This document shows, piece after piece, positions 16,393 through 25,165 of a stretch of DNA of 64,000 bases. This stretch comes from Chitinophagaceae bacterium C216 (GTDB taxonomy: Bacteria > Bacteroidota > Bacteroidia > Chitinophagales > Chitinophagaceae): assembly GCA_028485475.2 (NCBI GenBank), contig CP144143.1, forward strand, positions 2,666,001-2,730,000, in the 5' to 3' direction. The notes below the pieces were generated by a model, which saw only the letters and a program-made list of their open reading frames with translations, was not told the origin of the DNA and did not search any database. The position numbers and the translations under genes were made by a program. Position 1 is the stretch's first letter, and every line of letters begins with the position of its first letter.

Positions 16393-16746
16393 ATGAAGAT
16401 TATAACAATTGAAGAAGAAGCGTGGCAACAACTGAATGCCCGTATTAATGCAATCAGTGACTACCTGAAAAGATTAGAGAATAACAGTTATGACGACCTG
16501 TGGCTCAATAACCATGAAGTATGCCAATACCTCCACATAAGTGAAAAAACATTGTGGCGTATGCGTACCAAAGGTGAGATATCTTATTCAAAAATATATG
16601 GTCAATACTTCTATACCATCGGTGCTATCAAGGATATGCTCAATGCCAATGCTATACAGAGCAGTGACGAATATGTACAGGAACTTATGACAAAAGGCAA
16701 GAGCTATATAGGAAAAGGCAGAAAGCTGAACACAGGCAAAAAATAG
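16393..16746 (+). CDS. Small HTH protein, Xis2c-like excision factor
   Basis: A 117-residue protein with a MerR/excisionase-type helix-turn-helix in its middle: LWLNNHEVCQYLHISEKTLWRMRTKGEI followed by the wing ISYSKIYGQYFYT. The start codon at 16393 overlaps nothing and follows the 20-bp repeat motif. By position (first gene after rteC, before a second HTH gene, a DUF3945-like gene and a topoisomerase) it corresponds to Xis2c of the CTnDOT excision operon. Such proteins bend DNA at attachment sites and also regulate the tra genes. The name is from gene order and fold, not from a sequence match I can verify. Confidence 0.75.
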   Translation: MKIITIEEEAWQQLNARINAISDYLKRLENNSYDDLWLNNHEVCQYLHISEKTLWRMRTKGEISYSKIYGQYFYTIGAIKDMLNANAIQSSDEYVQELMTKGKSYIGKGRKLNTGKK

Positions 16747-16771
16747 ATATGAACCCTCAAATGTATATCCT

Positions 16772-17053
16772 ATGAATATTGACAGAATGGATTTTTTGGC
16801 GTGGATGGAACGCATAATGATCCGCTTTGATATGCTTAGCGAACATATTGAAGAACTGAAAAAGAAACACAACAGCATTGACGGAGAGGTACTGCTCGAC
16901 AACCAGGATTTATTACAAATGCTGAAAATCAGCAACCGTTCTCTGCAACGGTATCGTTCTATCGGTAAGCTACCTTATTATACGATAAGCGGAAAATTGT
17001 ATTACAAACTATCCGATGTACACCAATTCATCAGGGAAAGTTTCAACAGATAG
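16772..17053 (+). CDS. Small HTH protein, Xis2d-like excision factor
   Basis: A 93-residue protein with the same excisionase-type HTH as its neighbour: VLLDNQDLLQMLKISNRSLQRYRSIGKL and the wing LPYYTISGKLYYKLSDV. It starts 25 bp after the first HTH gene, so the two are co-transcribed. Gene order matches Xis2d of CTnDOT, which binds DNA beside the attachment sites and activates transfer genes together with Xis2c. It lacks the longer tail of its neighbour. Confidence 0.75.
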   Translation: MNIDRMDFLAWMERIMIRFDMLSEHIEELKKKHNSIDGEVLLDNQDLLQMLKISNRSLQRYRSIGKLPYYTISGKLYYKLSDVHQFIRESFNR

Positions 17054-17063
17054 AAAGCCAATG

Positions 17064-17079
17064 AACGCCAAACGCTGCC
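17064..17079 (+). promoter_or_regulatory. Element-wide repeat motif upstream of the DUF3945/DUF4099-like gene
   Basis: AACGCCAAACGCTGCC is one base away from the consensus AACGCCAAACACTGCC. It lies 74 bp before the ATG at 17153, with TACTTTCG (17119-17126), a near TAnnTTTG box, in between. Confidence 0.5.
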
Positions 17080-17152
17080 TCTGAGTTCCACTTCAGGTTA
17101 TAAAGTGTACGCTTCCGCTACTTTCGGCGGTAAACTTTAAATTTTCAAGATT

Positions 17153-18613
17153 ATGAGCGAAGAAACAACAAACAAGCAGGAAATGCCCGAACAACTTTCG
17201 GACATATTGCTGGTGCTGGATAAAGAAAAAATGAAAATACAAGCCGTAAAGAGCATTGATGAAAACGGGAAAATGGAAACTGTTGATCCCACGAAAAAGA
17301 ATCAAAGCCAGTTCATGCGCGTGGACAAACACGGTGATTTCATTTCCAATTTTCTATCCAATTTTTGGAGACAGTTGAAAGATCCCACGCAGTTCTCATT
17401 TTTCAAGGTTCCGGCTGACGAGGCCGTAAATAAAGCAAAGGAATTTCAGACGCAGGTAGATAATCCGACTTCCGAAGGTGAAAAAGTGATGAAAGAACAC
17501 GAGGTAAAACCGGAAACCCCGCAAGAACAAAAACAAGAAAACAAAAAAGATATGGAAACAACACAGACACCGGAAACAAGCGAATACCGCTTCAAGCCGG
17601 AACAGATTGATTGGGAAACAATGAACAATATTGGATTAAGCAAGGAGTACCTGGAAAAAAGAAACCTGCTCGACCCTTTATTGAGGGGGTACAAAACCAA
17701 TGAGCTTGTGCCTATCGGTGTAAACCTTGACACTGCCATTGTCCGTACAGATGCACGATTGTCATTACAGCTTGCCGAAAACGGTAAGGTCGTGGCGGCA
17801 ATACATGGTGTACGCAGGGAACCTAACCTGAATATGGAATTTTTCGGACACAAGTTTACCGATGAGGATAAGAAAAACTTACTCCAAACAGGCAATATGG
17901 GACGCATTGTGGATTTGAAAAACACCAAAACAGGGGAAATGATGCCGTCCATTGTCAGCGTGGACAGGCTGACCAATGAGCTGATTGCATTAAAGACAGA
18001 TTTCATCAAGATTCCCAATGAGATTAAGGGTGTGAAGCTGAATGACCAGCAAAAGCAAACCTTGATGGAGGGCAAACCGCTCTATTTGGATGGGATGACT
18101 TCCACGAAAGGCAAGGAATTTTCCGCAACTGTACAGTTCAATGCGGACAAACGTTATGTAGAGTTCCTGTTTGACAGAAGCAACAATAATCGGCAGTCGC
18201 AAAGCAACCTGCAAAATAACCAACAACGCCAATCCAATGAAATTCCGAGAACTTTCAGGGGCAAGGAACTCAATGATGAACAATACGATAAGTTCAAAGC
18301 CGGGCAAACCGTCTATGTTGATGGTTTGGTAGATAAGAAAGGTCAGAAATACCAGGGCTATATCACGCTCAATAAGGATACTAATAGAACGGAATTCTCC
18401 TTTCAAAACCCGAACAAGCTCAAAGAGCAGGCGAAACCGACCGAAGCCAACAAAACGCAGACCGCCGTCAATTCTGAGGGCAAGACCAACGAAGCAACCA
18501 AGAATATCAAAGAGCCTTTGAAGACTGGTCAGCAAACCCCGAAAGACAAAAAGCAGCAGGAACAACAAGAAAAGCCAAAAGCACCTGCAAAGTCCAAAGG
18601 CAGAAAAATGTAA
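17153..18613 (+). CDS. DUF3945/DUF4099-like ICE protein (Orf3 position)
   Basis: A 486-residue soluble protein, highly charged. Residues about 140-220 (FKPEQIDWETMNNIGLSKEY followed by NLLDPLLRGYKTNELVPI) form the DUF4099-like part. A twice-repeated unit follows (IPNEIKGVKLNDQQKQTLMEG/PLYLDGM and IPRTFRGKELNDEQYDKFKA/TVYVDGL, about 280-420), which is the DUF3945 repeat. The C-terminal 60 residues are low-complexity Lys/Glu/Gln. It stands where orf3 lies in the CTnDOT excision operon, between the HTH pair and the topoisomerase; orf3 is reported as dispensable for excision. The biochemical role is unknown; a DNA or topoisomerase partner is a guess. Confidence 0.78.
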   Translation: MSEETTNKQEMPEQLSDILLVLDKEKMKIQAVKSIDENGKMETVDPTKKNQSQFMRVDKHGDFISNFLSNFWRQLKDPTQFSFFKVPADEAVNKAKEFQTQVDNPTSEGEKVMKEHEVKPETPQEQKQENKKDMETTQTPETSEYRFKPEQIDWETMNNIGLSKEYLEKRNLLDPLLRGYKTNELVPIGVNLDTAIVRTDARLSLQLAENGKVVAAIHGVRREPNLNMEFFGHKFTDEDKKNLLQTGNMGRIVDLKNTKTGEMMPSIVSVDRLTNELIALKTDFIKIPNEIKGVKLNDQQKQTLMEGKPLYLDGMTSTKGKEFSATVQFNADKRYVEFLFDRSNNNRQSQSNLQNNQQRQSNEIPRTFRGKELNDEQYDKFKAGQTVYVDGLVDKKGQKYQGYITLNKDTNRTEFSFQNPNKLKEQAKPTEANKTQTAVNSEGKTNEATKNIKEPLKTGQQTPKDKKQQEQQEKPKAPAKSKGRKM

Positions 18614-18619
18614 AATAGT

Positions 18620-20716
18620 ATGAAAACAATCATTGCAGAAAAACCAAGCGTAGCAAGAGAAATAGCCAGCCTGTTGGGAGCATCTGAAAAGAAAGATGGC
18701 TACCTGACGGGCAACGGCTATTTTGTTACCTGGGCATTCGGTCACCTTATCGGGTTGGGAATGCCCGAAGATTACGGCATATCTGGATTTGATAAATCAG
18801 CCTTGCCGATATTGCCAAACCCTTTTTTGCTGACCGTTCGGAAAGTCAAAAAAGACAAAGGCTATACAGCCGATGCAGGTGCATTAAAGCAACTGAAAGT
18901 CATCAAAGAACTATTCAATAAAAGCGATAGCATTATTGTAGCAACTGATGCAGGACGTGAGGGCGAATTGATATTTCGCTATATCTACGAACACCTGAAA
19001 TGTAACAAGCCCTTTGAACGCCTTTGGATAAGCTCGCTCACCGAAAAAGCCATCAAGCAGGGATTTGACAACCTGAAAGACGGAAAGGAATTTGACGGAT
19101 TGTACCAGGCTGCACAAGGCAGAAGCCGTGCCGATTGGCTCGTAGGCATCAATGCTACACAGGCTTTATCCATTGCCGCAGGAAACGGCGTGTATTCACT
19201 CGGCAGGGTGCAAACACCTACACTCGCTTTGATTTGCAAACGCTATCTGGAAAACAAAAACTTTTCGATAAAACAATATTGGCAGATACAGCTATTACAT
19301 AACAAAGAGTTCATTGATTTTAGAAGCCTTTCCAAAACCAAATGGGACGACCAAAGGCAGGCAGAAGATACGCTCAGGTCTATTGAAAGGAACGGGAATA
19401 CGATTACCGTTACATCGGTAGCAACCAAAGTCGTTACAGAGCAACCGCCATTATTGTTTGACCTGACAGGTCTGCAAAAAGAAGCCAACAAAAAGCTCAA
19501 CCTTTCCGCCGAAGAAACACTCAATATTGCCCAAAACTTATATGAAAAGAAATTTATTACTTATCCCCGCACCGGAAGCAAATACATACCCGAAGATATG
19601 TGGGCGGAAATCCCCAACCTTGTAAGGGCTTTGCAGGACCGGGAAACCTGCAAGCAAGCCGTAACCAAAATGAAATGGGGGCGCTTCAATAAACGTATCG
19701 TAAACGATTTACGAGTTACCGACCACCACGGTTTGTTGATTACGGATAAAATTCCGTCAGCTCTGAACGTAAAGGAAAATGCGGTTTATGATATGATTGC
19801 CTTTCGGTTGCTCGAAGCCCTTTCACAATCCTGCATCAAAGAGATTACCGATGTTGGTTTACAGGCATTGCATTACGATTTTGCGGCAAAAGGATGTAAG
19901 GTTACGGAACCGGGCTGGCGTTCTATCAAAGGCAGTTTCACGGACGATGATATCGAACCGATACAGGATTTGCCCGACCTGAAAAAGGGCGATGAACTCA
20001 AAATAAAGGAAGCTGCCGTTCTGGAAAAGAAAACCAAACCGCCTGTGCTTTATACCGAGTCCGGACTTTTGTCGGCAATGGAAACTGCCGGAAAGGATAT
20101 AGAAAACGAGGACGAGCGGAAAGCCTTGCAAAATATTGGTATCGGCACTCCGGCTACAAGGGCATCAATCATTGAAACCCTGTTTACACGAAGTTATATC
20201 AAAAGGGAAAAGAAATCCTTAATCCCTACTGAAAAAGGTTTGCAGGTATATGAACTCGTCAAAGAACGTAAGATTGCAGACGTTTCTATGACCGCCGAAT
20301 GGGAATTGGCTTTGCAAAAAATTGAAAATAACGAAGGCGATGCGAGTGCGTTCCAAAAGGAAATGGAAACTTATGCTTCATCTATTACCGATGAACTGTT
20401 GCAGACTTCCATTGCCAATACGAACCTGTCAAAACTTACCTGCCCGAAATGCAAAAGCCAACATTTGATTATCCGTGATAAGATTGTTAAATGCCCCGAT
20501 GAAGTTTGCAGTTGGGTACAGTTCCGCAATGTGTGTGGTGTACAAGTTAGAGTATCCGATATTGAAAATCTTGTGAATAAGGGTAAAACTTCACTCATCA
20601 AAGGAATGACCAGCAAATCCGGAAAGAAATTCGATGCCTACATTGTGTTGGATGCTGACTGCAAAACCTCCTTTGAGTTTGAGAAAAACAAAAGCAATAA
20701 ACGCAATGGAAAATAA
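18620..20716 (+). CDS. exc: Type IA DNA topoisomerase (Exc / TopB-like)
   Basis: A 698-residue enzyme. The Toprim domain comes first (MKTIIAEKPSVAREIA, then TDAGREGELIFRYIY with the acidic metal site), and the cleavage domain has FITYPRTGSKYIPEDM with the catalytic Tyr at about residue 315. GIGTPATRASIIETL follows, and a C-terminal zinc ribbon has CPKCKSQHLI...KCPDEVC. Exc of CTnDOT is a topoisomerase III-like protein required for excision in the cell, and this gene closes the same operon 7 bp after the DUF3945-like gene. It relaxes or decatenates negatively supercoiled DNA. Confidence 0.92.
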   Translation: MKTIIAEKPSVAREIASLLGASEKKDGYLTGNGYFVTWAFGHLIGLGMPEDYGISGFDKSALPILPNPFLLTVRKVKKDKGYTADAGALKQLKVIKELFNKSDSIIVATDAGREGELIFRYIYEHLKCNKPFERLWISSLTEKAIKQGFDNLKDGKEFDGLYQAAQGRSRADWLVGINATQALSIAAGNGVYSLGRVQTPTLALICKRYLENKNFSIKQYWQIQLLHNKEFIDFRSLSKTKWDDQRQAEDTLRSIERNGNTITVTSVATKVVTEQPPLLFDLTGLQKEANKKLNLSAEETLNIAQNLYEKKFITYPRTGSKYIPEDMWAEIPNLVRALQDRETCKQAVTKMKWGRFNKRIVNDLRVTDHHGLLITDKIPSALNVKENAVYDMIAFRLLEALSQSCIKEITDVGLQALHYDFAAKGCKVTEPGWRSIKGSFTDDDIEPIQDLPDLKKGDELKIKEAAVLEKKTKPPVLYTESGLLSAMETAGKDIENEDERKALQNIGIGTPATRASIIETLFTRSYIKREKKSLIPTEKGLQVYELVKERKIADVSMTAEWELALQKIENNEGDASAFQKEMETYASSITDELLQTSIANTNLSKLTCPKCKSQHLIIRDKIVKCPDEVCSWVQFRNVCGVQVRVSDIENLVNKGKTSLIKGMTSKSGKKFDAYIVLDADCKTSFEFEKNKSNKRNGK

Positions 20717-21587
20717 GCCGACTATTGTTCCACAAGAAATCAGAAATCTGATTTATACCATACGTGGCAGACAAGTGATGCTTGACAGCGACCTCGCTGC
20801 CTTATATCAGGTGGAAACCAAAATACTGAACAAAGCGGTAAAACGGAATATAGAGCGGTTTCCCGAAAAATTCTGTTTTCAATTGACCGATGAGGAAGCC
20901 GAATTTTTGAGGTTCCAAATTGGAACCTCAAACGTAGGGCGAGGCGGAAGACGTTACCTGCCCTACGTTTTCGGCGAACAAGGGATAGCGATGCTATCCG
21001 CAGTGCTTCGCTCCGATGTGGCTGTAAAGGTCAGCATTGAAATTATGGATGCGTTTGTAGAAATGCGGAAAATGCTTATCAGCAATGCGGCTTTGTTTCA
21101 TCGTTTGGATAAAATTGAGCTGAAACAATTGCAAGCCGACCAAAAATTTGAGGAAATTTTTAAGGCTTTGGAAAGCGACAAGCTCCAAAGTGACAAAGGC
21201 ATTTTCTATAATGGGCAGGTCTTTGATGCTTATACATTTGTATCGGATATTATCAGAAATGCCGAAAGTTCCATTATCCTGCTGGATAATTACGTGGACG
21301 ATACCGTACTGACCTTATTGGGTAAACGTAATACAAATGTAACCGCAACAATCTATACCAAAAGTATCAGCAATCAGTTACGGTTAGACCTGCAACGTTA
21401 CAACAGCCAATATTTGCATATCGAAGTAAAGATTTTCTCCGATTCACACGACCGATTTTTGATTATTGACGGTACGGAACTGTACCATATCGGAGCATCA
21501 CTCAAAGACTTGGGTAAGAAATGGTTTGCCTTTTCACGAATGGATATAGAGGTTGGTAGAATGCTTCAAATTCTGAACACTCCATAA
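20706..21587 (+). CDS. ORF6N-domain protein with a C-terminal phospholipase D-like half
   Basis: A 293-residue protein when started at the ATG at 20706 (MENKPTIVPQEIRNLIYTIR), overlapping the end of exc by 11 bp. Residues 1-100 are an ORF6N DNA-binding domain (GRQVMLDSDLAALYQVETKI, FGEQGIAMLSAVLRS). The C-terminal half (about 165-290) resembles a single PLD-type module: ESSIILLDNYVDDTVLTLL and HDRFLIIDGTELYHIGASL, where H-x-R(4)D replaces the classic HxKx4D. ORF6N proteins are common phage and ICE cargo of unknown role; the pairing suggests a DNA-acting or abortive function. It is translationally coupled to exc and ends at a terminator. Confidence 0.8.
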   Translation: MENKPTIVPQEIRNLIYTIRGRQVMLDSDLAALYQVETKILNKAVKRNIERFPEKFCFQLTDEEAEFLRFQIGTSNVGRGGRRYLPYVFGEQGIAMLSAVLRSDVAVKVSIEIMDAFVEMRKMLISNAALFHRLDKIELKQLQADQKFEEIFKALESDKLQSDKGIFYNGQVFDAYTFVSDIIRNAESSIILLDNYVDDTVLTLLGKRNTNVTATIYTKSISNQLRLDLQRYNSQYLHIEVKIFSDSHDRFLIIDGTELYHIGASLKDLGKKWFAFSRMDIEVGRMLQILNTP

Positions 21588-21589
21588 AA

Positions 21590-21622
21590 CAAAACCCTCC
21601 GAATTTCCAGAGGGTTTTGTTT
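21590..21622. terminator. Bidirectional terminator after the ORF6N gene
   Basis: AAAACCCTC (21591-21599) pairs exactly with GAGGGTTTT (21610-21618), followed by GTTTT. It separates the rightward excision operon from the convergent HEPN gene at 21639. Confidence 0.85.
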
Positions 21623-21638
21623 TAGACTTTAGATACTT

Positions 21639-22397
21639 TTATATTTTCAATTGAGCAGTAATGCTTTTATAATAAACTTTTAGTGCATCACGTTCATCTT
21701 TGCCTACATAACTATTGTGAGCAACTAAACACCTAATCTTGTACAATTCATCAACCATTACATTTAACCAATGTTCATTTTGTTTAGGGAAATACTGTCC
21801 AAAAATACTCCAATTACCAACAATGATTTTTCCCAATTCTATAAAATCACAATAAAACAAATCACTATTGCCCCTTAATGGTAAATATTTGCTTTCTTGT
21901 TCACTTCTCTTTAGCTTATCTATTGTATCTTGTACTTTTTTTGGAATATTTATCGTTTGTGATTTCATAATTTCTTCGATAAATATTCTTAAAGAATTTT
22001 CGATACAATATAAATACAGATAAACCTCCGACATTTCTCGTCCTTTCTGCTGTATATCTTGGGGCAAAAGGTTTAAATGTCCAAAATTTACACTTTGCTG
22101 TATTTCTTCTATACTATCCAGCAAGGAGTTTTCATCTGAAATTAGCGGATAAAATAGCTCATTAATATATTTTCTACGTTCTGCATATCCACCTTTAGCT
22201 TGCATTTCTCTTCTAAATTCTTGAAGCGTAAGGCAAATTTTAAATTCTTTTGGCTGGTTAGTTTTGAACTTAGCAGATTGGTTGAGTTCACTTTTCAGCC
22301 TTTTATATTCTGCTTCATTCTCACTTGTGATAGTAACATCGGTGGATGCACCTGTAAGTAGTATTTTTAGACGTTCAATGTTTTCTGTATAGTTCAT
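21639..22397 (-). CDS. HEPN-domain protein, Swt1-like
   Basis: A 252-residue soluble protein. The C-terminal part (about 115-250) looks like an all-helical HEPN domain: YLYLYCIENSLRIFIEEIM is the first helix and LYKIRCLVAHNSYVG holds R221-x4-H226, the Rx4-6H ribonuclease motif with Asn following the His. The N-terminal half is helical and unrecognised. HEPN RNases serve as toxins in defence systems. It lies 18 bp downstream of the DUF262/HNH gene on the same strand and is surely co-transcribed with it. Whether the pair works as one system is inference. Confidence 0.65.
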   Translation of the reverse strand: MNYTENIERLKILLTGASTDVTITSENEAEYKRLKSELNQSAKFKTNQPKEFKICLTLQEFRREMQAKGGYAERRKYINELFYPLISDENSLLDSIEEIQQSVNFGHLNLLPQDIQQKGREMSEVYLYLYCIENSLRIFIEEIMKSQTINIPKKVQDTIDKLKRSEQESKYLPLRGNSDLFYCDFIELGKIIVGNWSIFGQYFPKQNEHWLNVMVDELYKIRCLVAHNSYVGKDERDALKVYYKSITAQLKI

Positions 22398-22415
22398 TAA
22401 AAAAGTATTTTTAAG

Positions 22416-24545
22416 TTATTCTTCTTCATTACTATCTTCTTCAGGAAGCATAAAATCAAGGAATAATAATTCCGCTTTGGCAGTTTCATCCTCAAATTTC
22501 AAATCCCATCGTTTTTCCATAAATTCCAACAACCTGTTGCCTCTTTCAAGAATGGTATCAGGGTTCCAAGTATCATATCCAGCGACCTCGATTTCAGAGT
22601 GAGAGCCGTCAGAATAACCTTGTCTTATTTTTTCATTCTTTTCATTATACTTTGCATTTTTCTTGTCATCAAAGCAATCATTTTGTAAACTCGAATTTAT
22701 ACTTTGTGATAATGGTAAAAGATTACCTAAAGTTCCTTGGAAAAAAGGCAATTGCAATTTTTTGTAATTTTTAAAACTGTCTTTCCAGTTTTTATGTGTT
22801 GGTGTTTGAGGATAAATATGTTCAATGGAAACTTTATCCTTTTCACTTTTCACAAACAATCTCCAATCAATTTTTTGACTTCCTCTTCGTCTAACTTTTT
22901 CCATTTCATATTCATACAAGAAATATCGAAGCCCGTTCCAGTAATAAAAACCTCCTCCGCTTTTAAATTTCTTATCAATAAATTTTTGAAAATATGTGTA
23001 GTCAAAGTAGGTTTCTTTAGAATTTTCAGGAGTATAAAAACAATAGTTCATTCTATCATTCAATCGTTGAACGATATTGTCAATCGTCAATTCTCCGTTT
23101 CTCAGTTGCCGTGCAGCACGGTAAAATTCACTATTTCTATATGTTGAAAATGCCCGGCTAAGCCTAAATGTAATGAATATAAAGCGTTCGATTGAGCTGA
23201 ATAGCTGAACTCTCTTGTCTGAATTGACACCTTTGCTTAAATAGGATACCGTTACGAGTGGACGGAAATAGATTATACCAATTCTGTTCAAACGGTCTAT
23301 CCAAAGACTTTCCTGTTCGGTTAAGTCTGGATTGTTTATAGGATTGTGCGTATTATACCAATGAACGGCAGCAGCTTTTAAGCTGTTCACATAATCCTCA
23401 ATCTCTTTCGGAGAAAGTTGAGAACGCAAAACTGTTATTTCTTCATCTCCATTTACCTCGACTTCCTCTTGGTCGGTATCTTCGTCTTCGCGAACTTCTT
23501 CAAATTCTTGCAAAGAACTTAGTTTCACTTCTGTTTTTGCATAGATATTTTGTGGTGTAAACTTCTGTTCTAATAGAAACCTAATATAGTCATCGCCTTT
23601 TTCTCTTGTATATTGAAAATACATTATCCAATGAGCAACTAAAAAATCATCATCATTAAGCGGATTTTGCTTATTTCTTCCCAGTTGATAATAGACTTCT
23701 TTCCAAGCATCATTAATTTTTTCACGCAGGGAATTTCGTTCATCATTCTTTAGCTCTTTTTCATCGTATAAAGTGGTTAAATAAATCAGCCTATTTTTTA
23801 GAAGCTCTAAATTTGAAAGCTTCTTACCACGATTATTCATTGTTTCAAATGCAACGAAAACGTCAAAATCATCGCTTATTTCATAGACGTTGAACATCAG
23901 ATTTTGAGTAACTTTCTTAAATAATGCTTCTATTTCGCTCAACCCGTATTTATCATAATAGTTTTGTAGATTTTCCTTGAAAAATCGTTTAGCGTTTTCA
24001 AGATTAAGGGTATAAAAAGTTTCCTGAACTGTTCCGCTATCAGGCTCTAAGAAAACCTTATGGCGTAAGTATTTAAAACTTGGATTATCAACCTCGTATC
24101 CAAATTTATATGTTGTGATGATAAATTGGGGTGGTTTTTCTATTACCAAATATTCTTCCTTAATAGCCTTTAAGCTAAAAGAACCAAGATATATTTCTTC
24201 ATCTTTTTTATCCTTATTTTCAGGTATGGCTCTTAGTTGTTCCGAAATTGCTTGTATGAAAATTACAAATGTTGTCAATCGCTGCTGCCCATCGACAATA
24301 TGAAAGGGTTTAAAACCTCTGTCTTCAATCAACCATCGTTCGTCGTTCCAATTAGCCCAGATATTTCTATCCACCTTTTTTAAAGATAACAGCCCTGTAT
24401 AATGAAATCTGTCAACAGGAAGATTAACCAAATCCTCCCAAAAATCTTTTAACTGTCGTGTTGTCCAGGCATAACCACGTTGATAATCCGGTATTTTAAA
24501 TATTCTGTCTTTAAAAATACTTTTTAGGGATTCTAATTCATTCAT
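22416..24545 (-). CDS. DUF262 + DUF1524 (GmrSD-like) restriction/defence protein
   Basis: A 709-residue protein. The N-terminal DUF262 domain (about 1-330) has IPDYQRGYAWTTRQLKDFWED and HIVDGQQRLTTFVIFIQ (about residues 82-90), the DGQQR loop of ParB/Srx-like NTPases. The C-terminal DUF1524 has an HNH nuclease signature at about 570-640: VSIEHIYPQTPTHKNW and GTLGNLLPLSQSINSSLQN. This is the architecture of fused GmrSD type IV restriction enzymes, which cut modified phage DNA. It is the first gene of a two-gene leftward operon with the HEPN protein, inserted in the ICE backbone between the excision module and the DUF1896 gene. G+C is lower than in the flanking ICE genes, which marks it as cargo. 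Confidence 0.85.
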   Translation of the reverse strand: MNELESLKSIFKDRIFKIPDYQRGYAWTTRQLKDFWEDLVNLPVDRFHYTGLLSLKKVDRNIWANWNDERWLIEDRGFKPFHIVDGQQRLTTFVIFIQAISEQLRAIPENKDKKDEEIYLGSFSLKAIKEEYLVIEKPPQFIITTYKFGYEVDNPSFKYLRHKVFLEPDSGTVQETFYTLNLENAKRFFKENLQNYYDKYGLSEIEALFKKVTQNLMFNVYEISDDFDVFVAFETMNNRGKKLSNLELLKNRLIYLTTLYDEKELKNDERNSLREKINDAWKEVYYQLGRNKQNPLNDDDFLVAHWIMYFQYTREKGDDYIRFLLEQKFTPQNIYAKTEVKLSSLQEFEEVREDEDTDQEEVEVNGDEEITVLRSQLSPKEIEDYVNSLKAAAVHWYNTHNPINNPDLTEQESLWIDRLNRIGIIYFRPLVTVSYLSKGVNSDKRVQLFSSIERFIFITFRLSRAFSTYRNSEFYRAARQLRNGELTIDNIVQRLNDRMNYCFYTPENSKETYFDYTYFQKFIDKKFKSGGGFYYWNGLRYFLYEYEMEKVRRRGSQKIDWRLFVKSEKDKVSIEHIYPQTPTHKNWKDSFKNYKKLQLPFFQGTLGNLLPLSQSINSSLQNDCFDDKKNAKYNEKNEKIRQGYSDGSHSEIEVAGYDTWNPDTILERGNRLLEFMEKRWDLKFEDETAKAELLFLDFMLPEEDSNEEE

Positions 24546-24727
24546 TATTTTATAGCCACTATTTAATTGTAGGTTTTGTTAAGTTCAAAAATACAATTAA
24601 TTCCTCTTGTATTTTGATTTAATACGCCAAATCCTGCCTCTCAACGCCAAATCCTGCCACATTTTCAAATGCACTCATCTACCGCTATAATTTTAGGCTT
24701 TCAGTAAAATCTAAACAAAATTATAGT
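24546..24727. promoter_or_regulatory. Divergent promoter region between the GmrSD-like and DUF1896 genes
   Basis: 182 bp with the start of the leftward defence pair on one side. On the right side TAATTTTA (24688-24695) is a fair -7 box for the DUF1896 gene, with the tandem 20-bp repeats just upstream. Confidence 0.4.
24623..24658 (+). promoter_or_regulatory. Element-wide 20-bp tandem repeat before the DUF1896 gene
   Basis: TACGCCAAATCCTGCC (24623-24638) and AACGCCAAATCCTGCC (24643-24658) are almost identical and exactly 20 bp apart. They lie 70 and 90 bp before the ATG at 24728; with a start near 24702 they would be centred near -51 and -71. Confidence 0.6.
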
Positions 24728-25165
24728 ATGAGTACACAGCAGAAAGACCTATCGTATTTCAGATTGCGATTGCAGGAATTAGTAAACAGTAGCTTCCCCG
24801 AAAAGGCACACGACCAAAAATTCATTGACCAGCGTTCATCATGGGCCGCCAATGCCTATGAGGGTGCTTTCCGTTCGGGAAACCCCATTGAGCAATGTAA
24901 CGAGATAGCCAATTACATACTCTTTGAGGGTTTGCACTTCTCCAAGTTTGATACGGTTTTCCAAGTGGTGTGCAATGAGTTTGACACCCTGATGGCAGAC
25001 GAGGAACTGCGGCCGTTCGCCCTTAAAATGCTCCCCGTCTGCGATCCTGTTTTTGACCGATATGAACTAACCGATGATTTCGCATACGGTTATGAGTTTG
25101 ACCTGCTCTACACCGAAATAACCGGAGCCATCGCAATATGGATTGAGGAAAATGGGCTTCAGTAA
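24728..25165 (+). CDS. DUF1896-family ICE protein
   Basis: A 145-residue acidic soluble protein. [20 protein letters not shown] and [20 protein letters not shown] are recognisable as DUF1896, a family almost confined to Bacteroidota conjugative elements. Function is unknown. It always seems to sit just before the giant methylase-helicase; here the two genes overlap by about 14 bp, so they are translationally coupled. A small acidic partner could regulate or mimic DNA for the large protein, but nothing in the sequence proves this. Confidence 0.78.
   Translation: MSTQQKDLSYFRLRLQELVNSSFPEKAHDQKFIDQRSSWAANAYEGAFRSGNPIEQCNEIANYILFEGLHFSKFDTVFQVVCNEFDTLMADEELRPFALKMLPVCDPVFDRYELTDDFAYGYEFDLLYTEITGAIAIWIEENGLQ

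Noticed and set aside
17446-18745. Long antisense frames over the DUF3945-like gene (209 and 251 residues)
   Set aside because: They are shadows of a biased coding region on the plus strand; they lack a plausible start region and no family features are visible.
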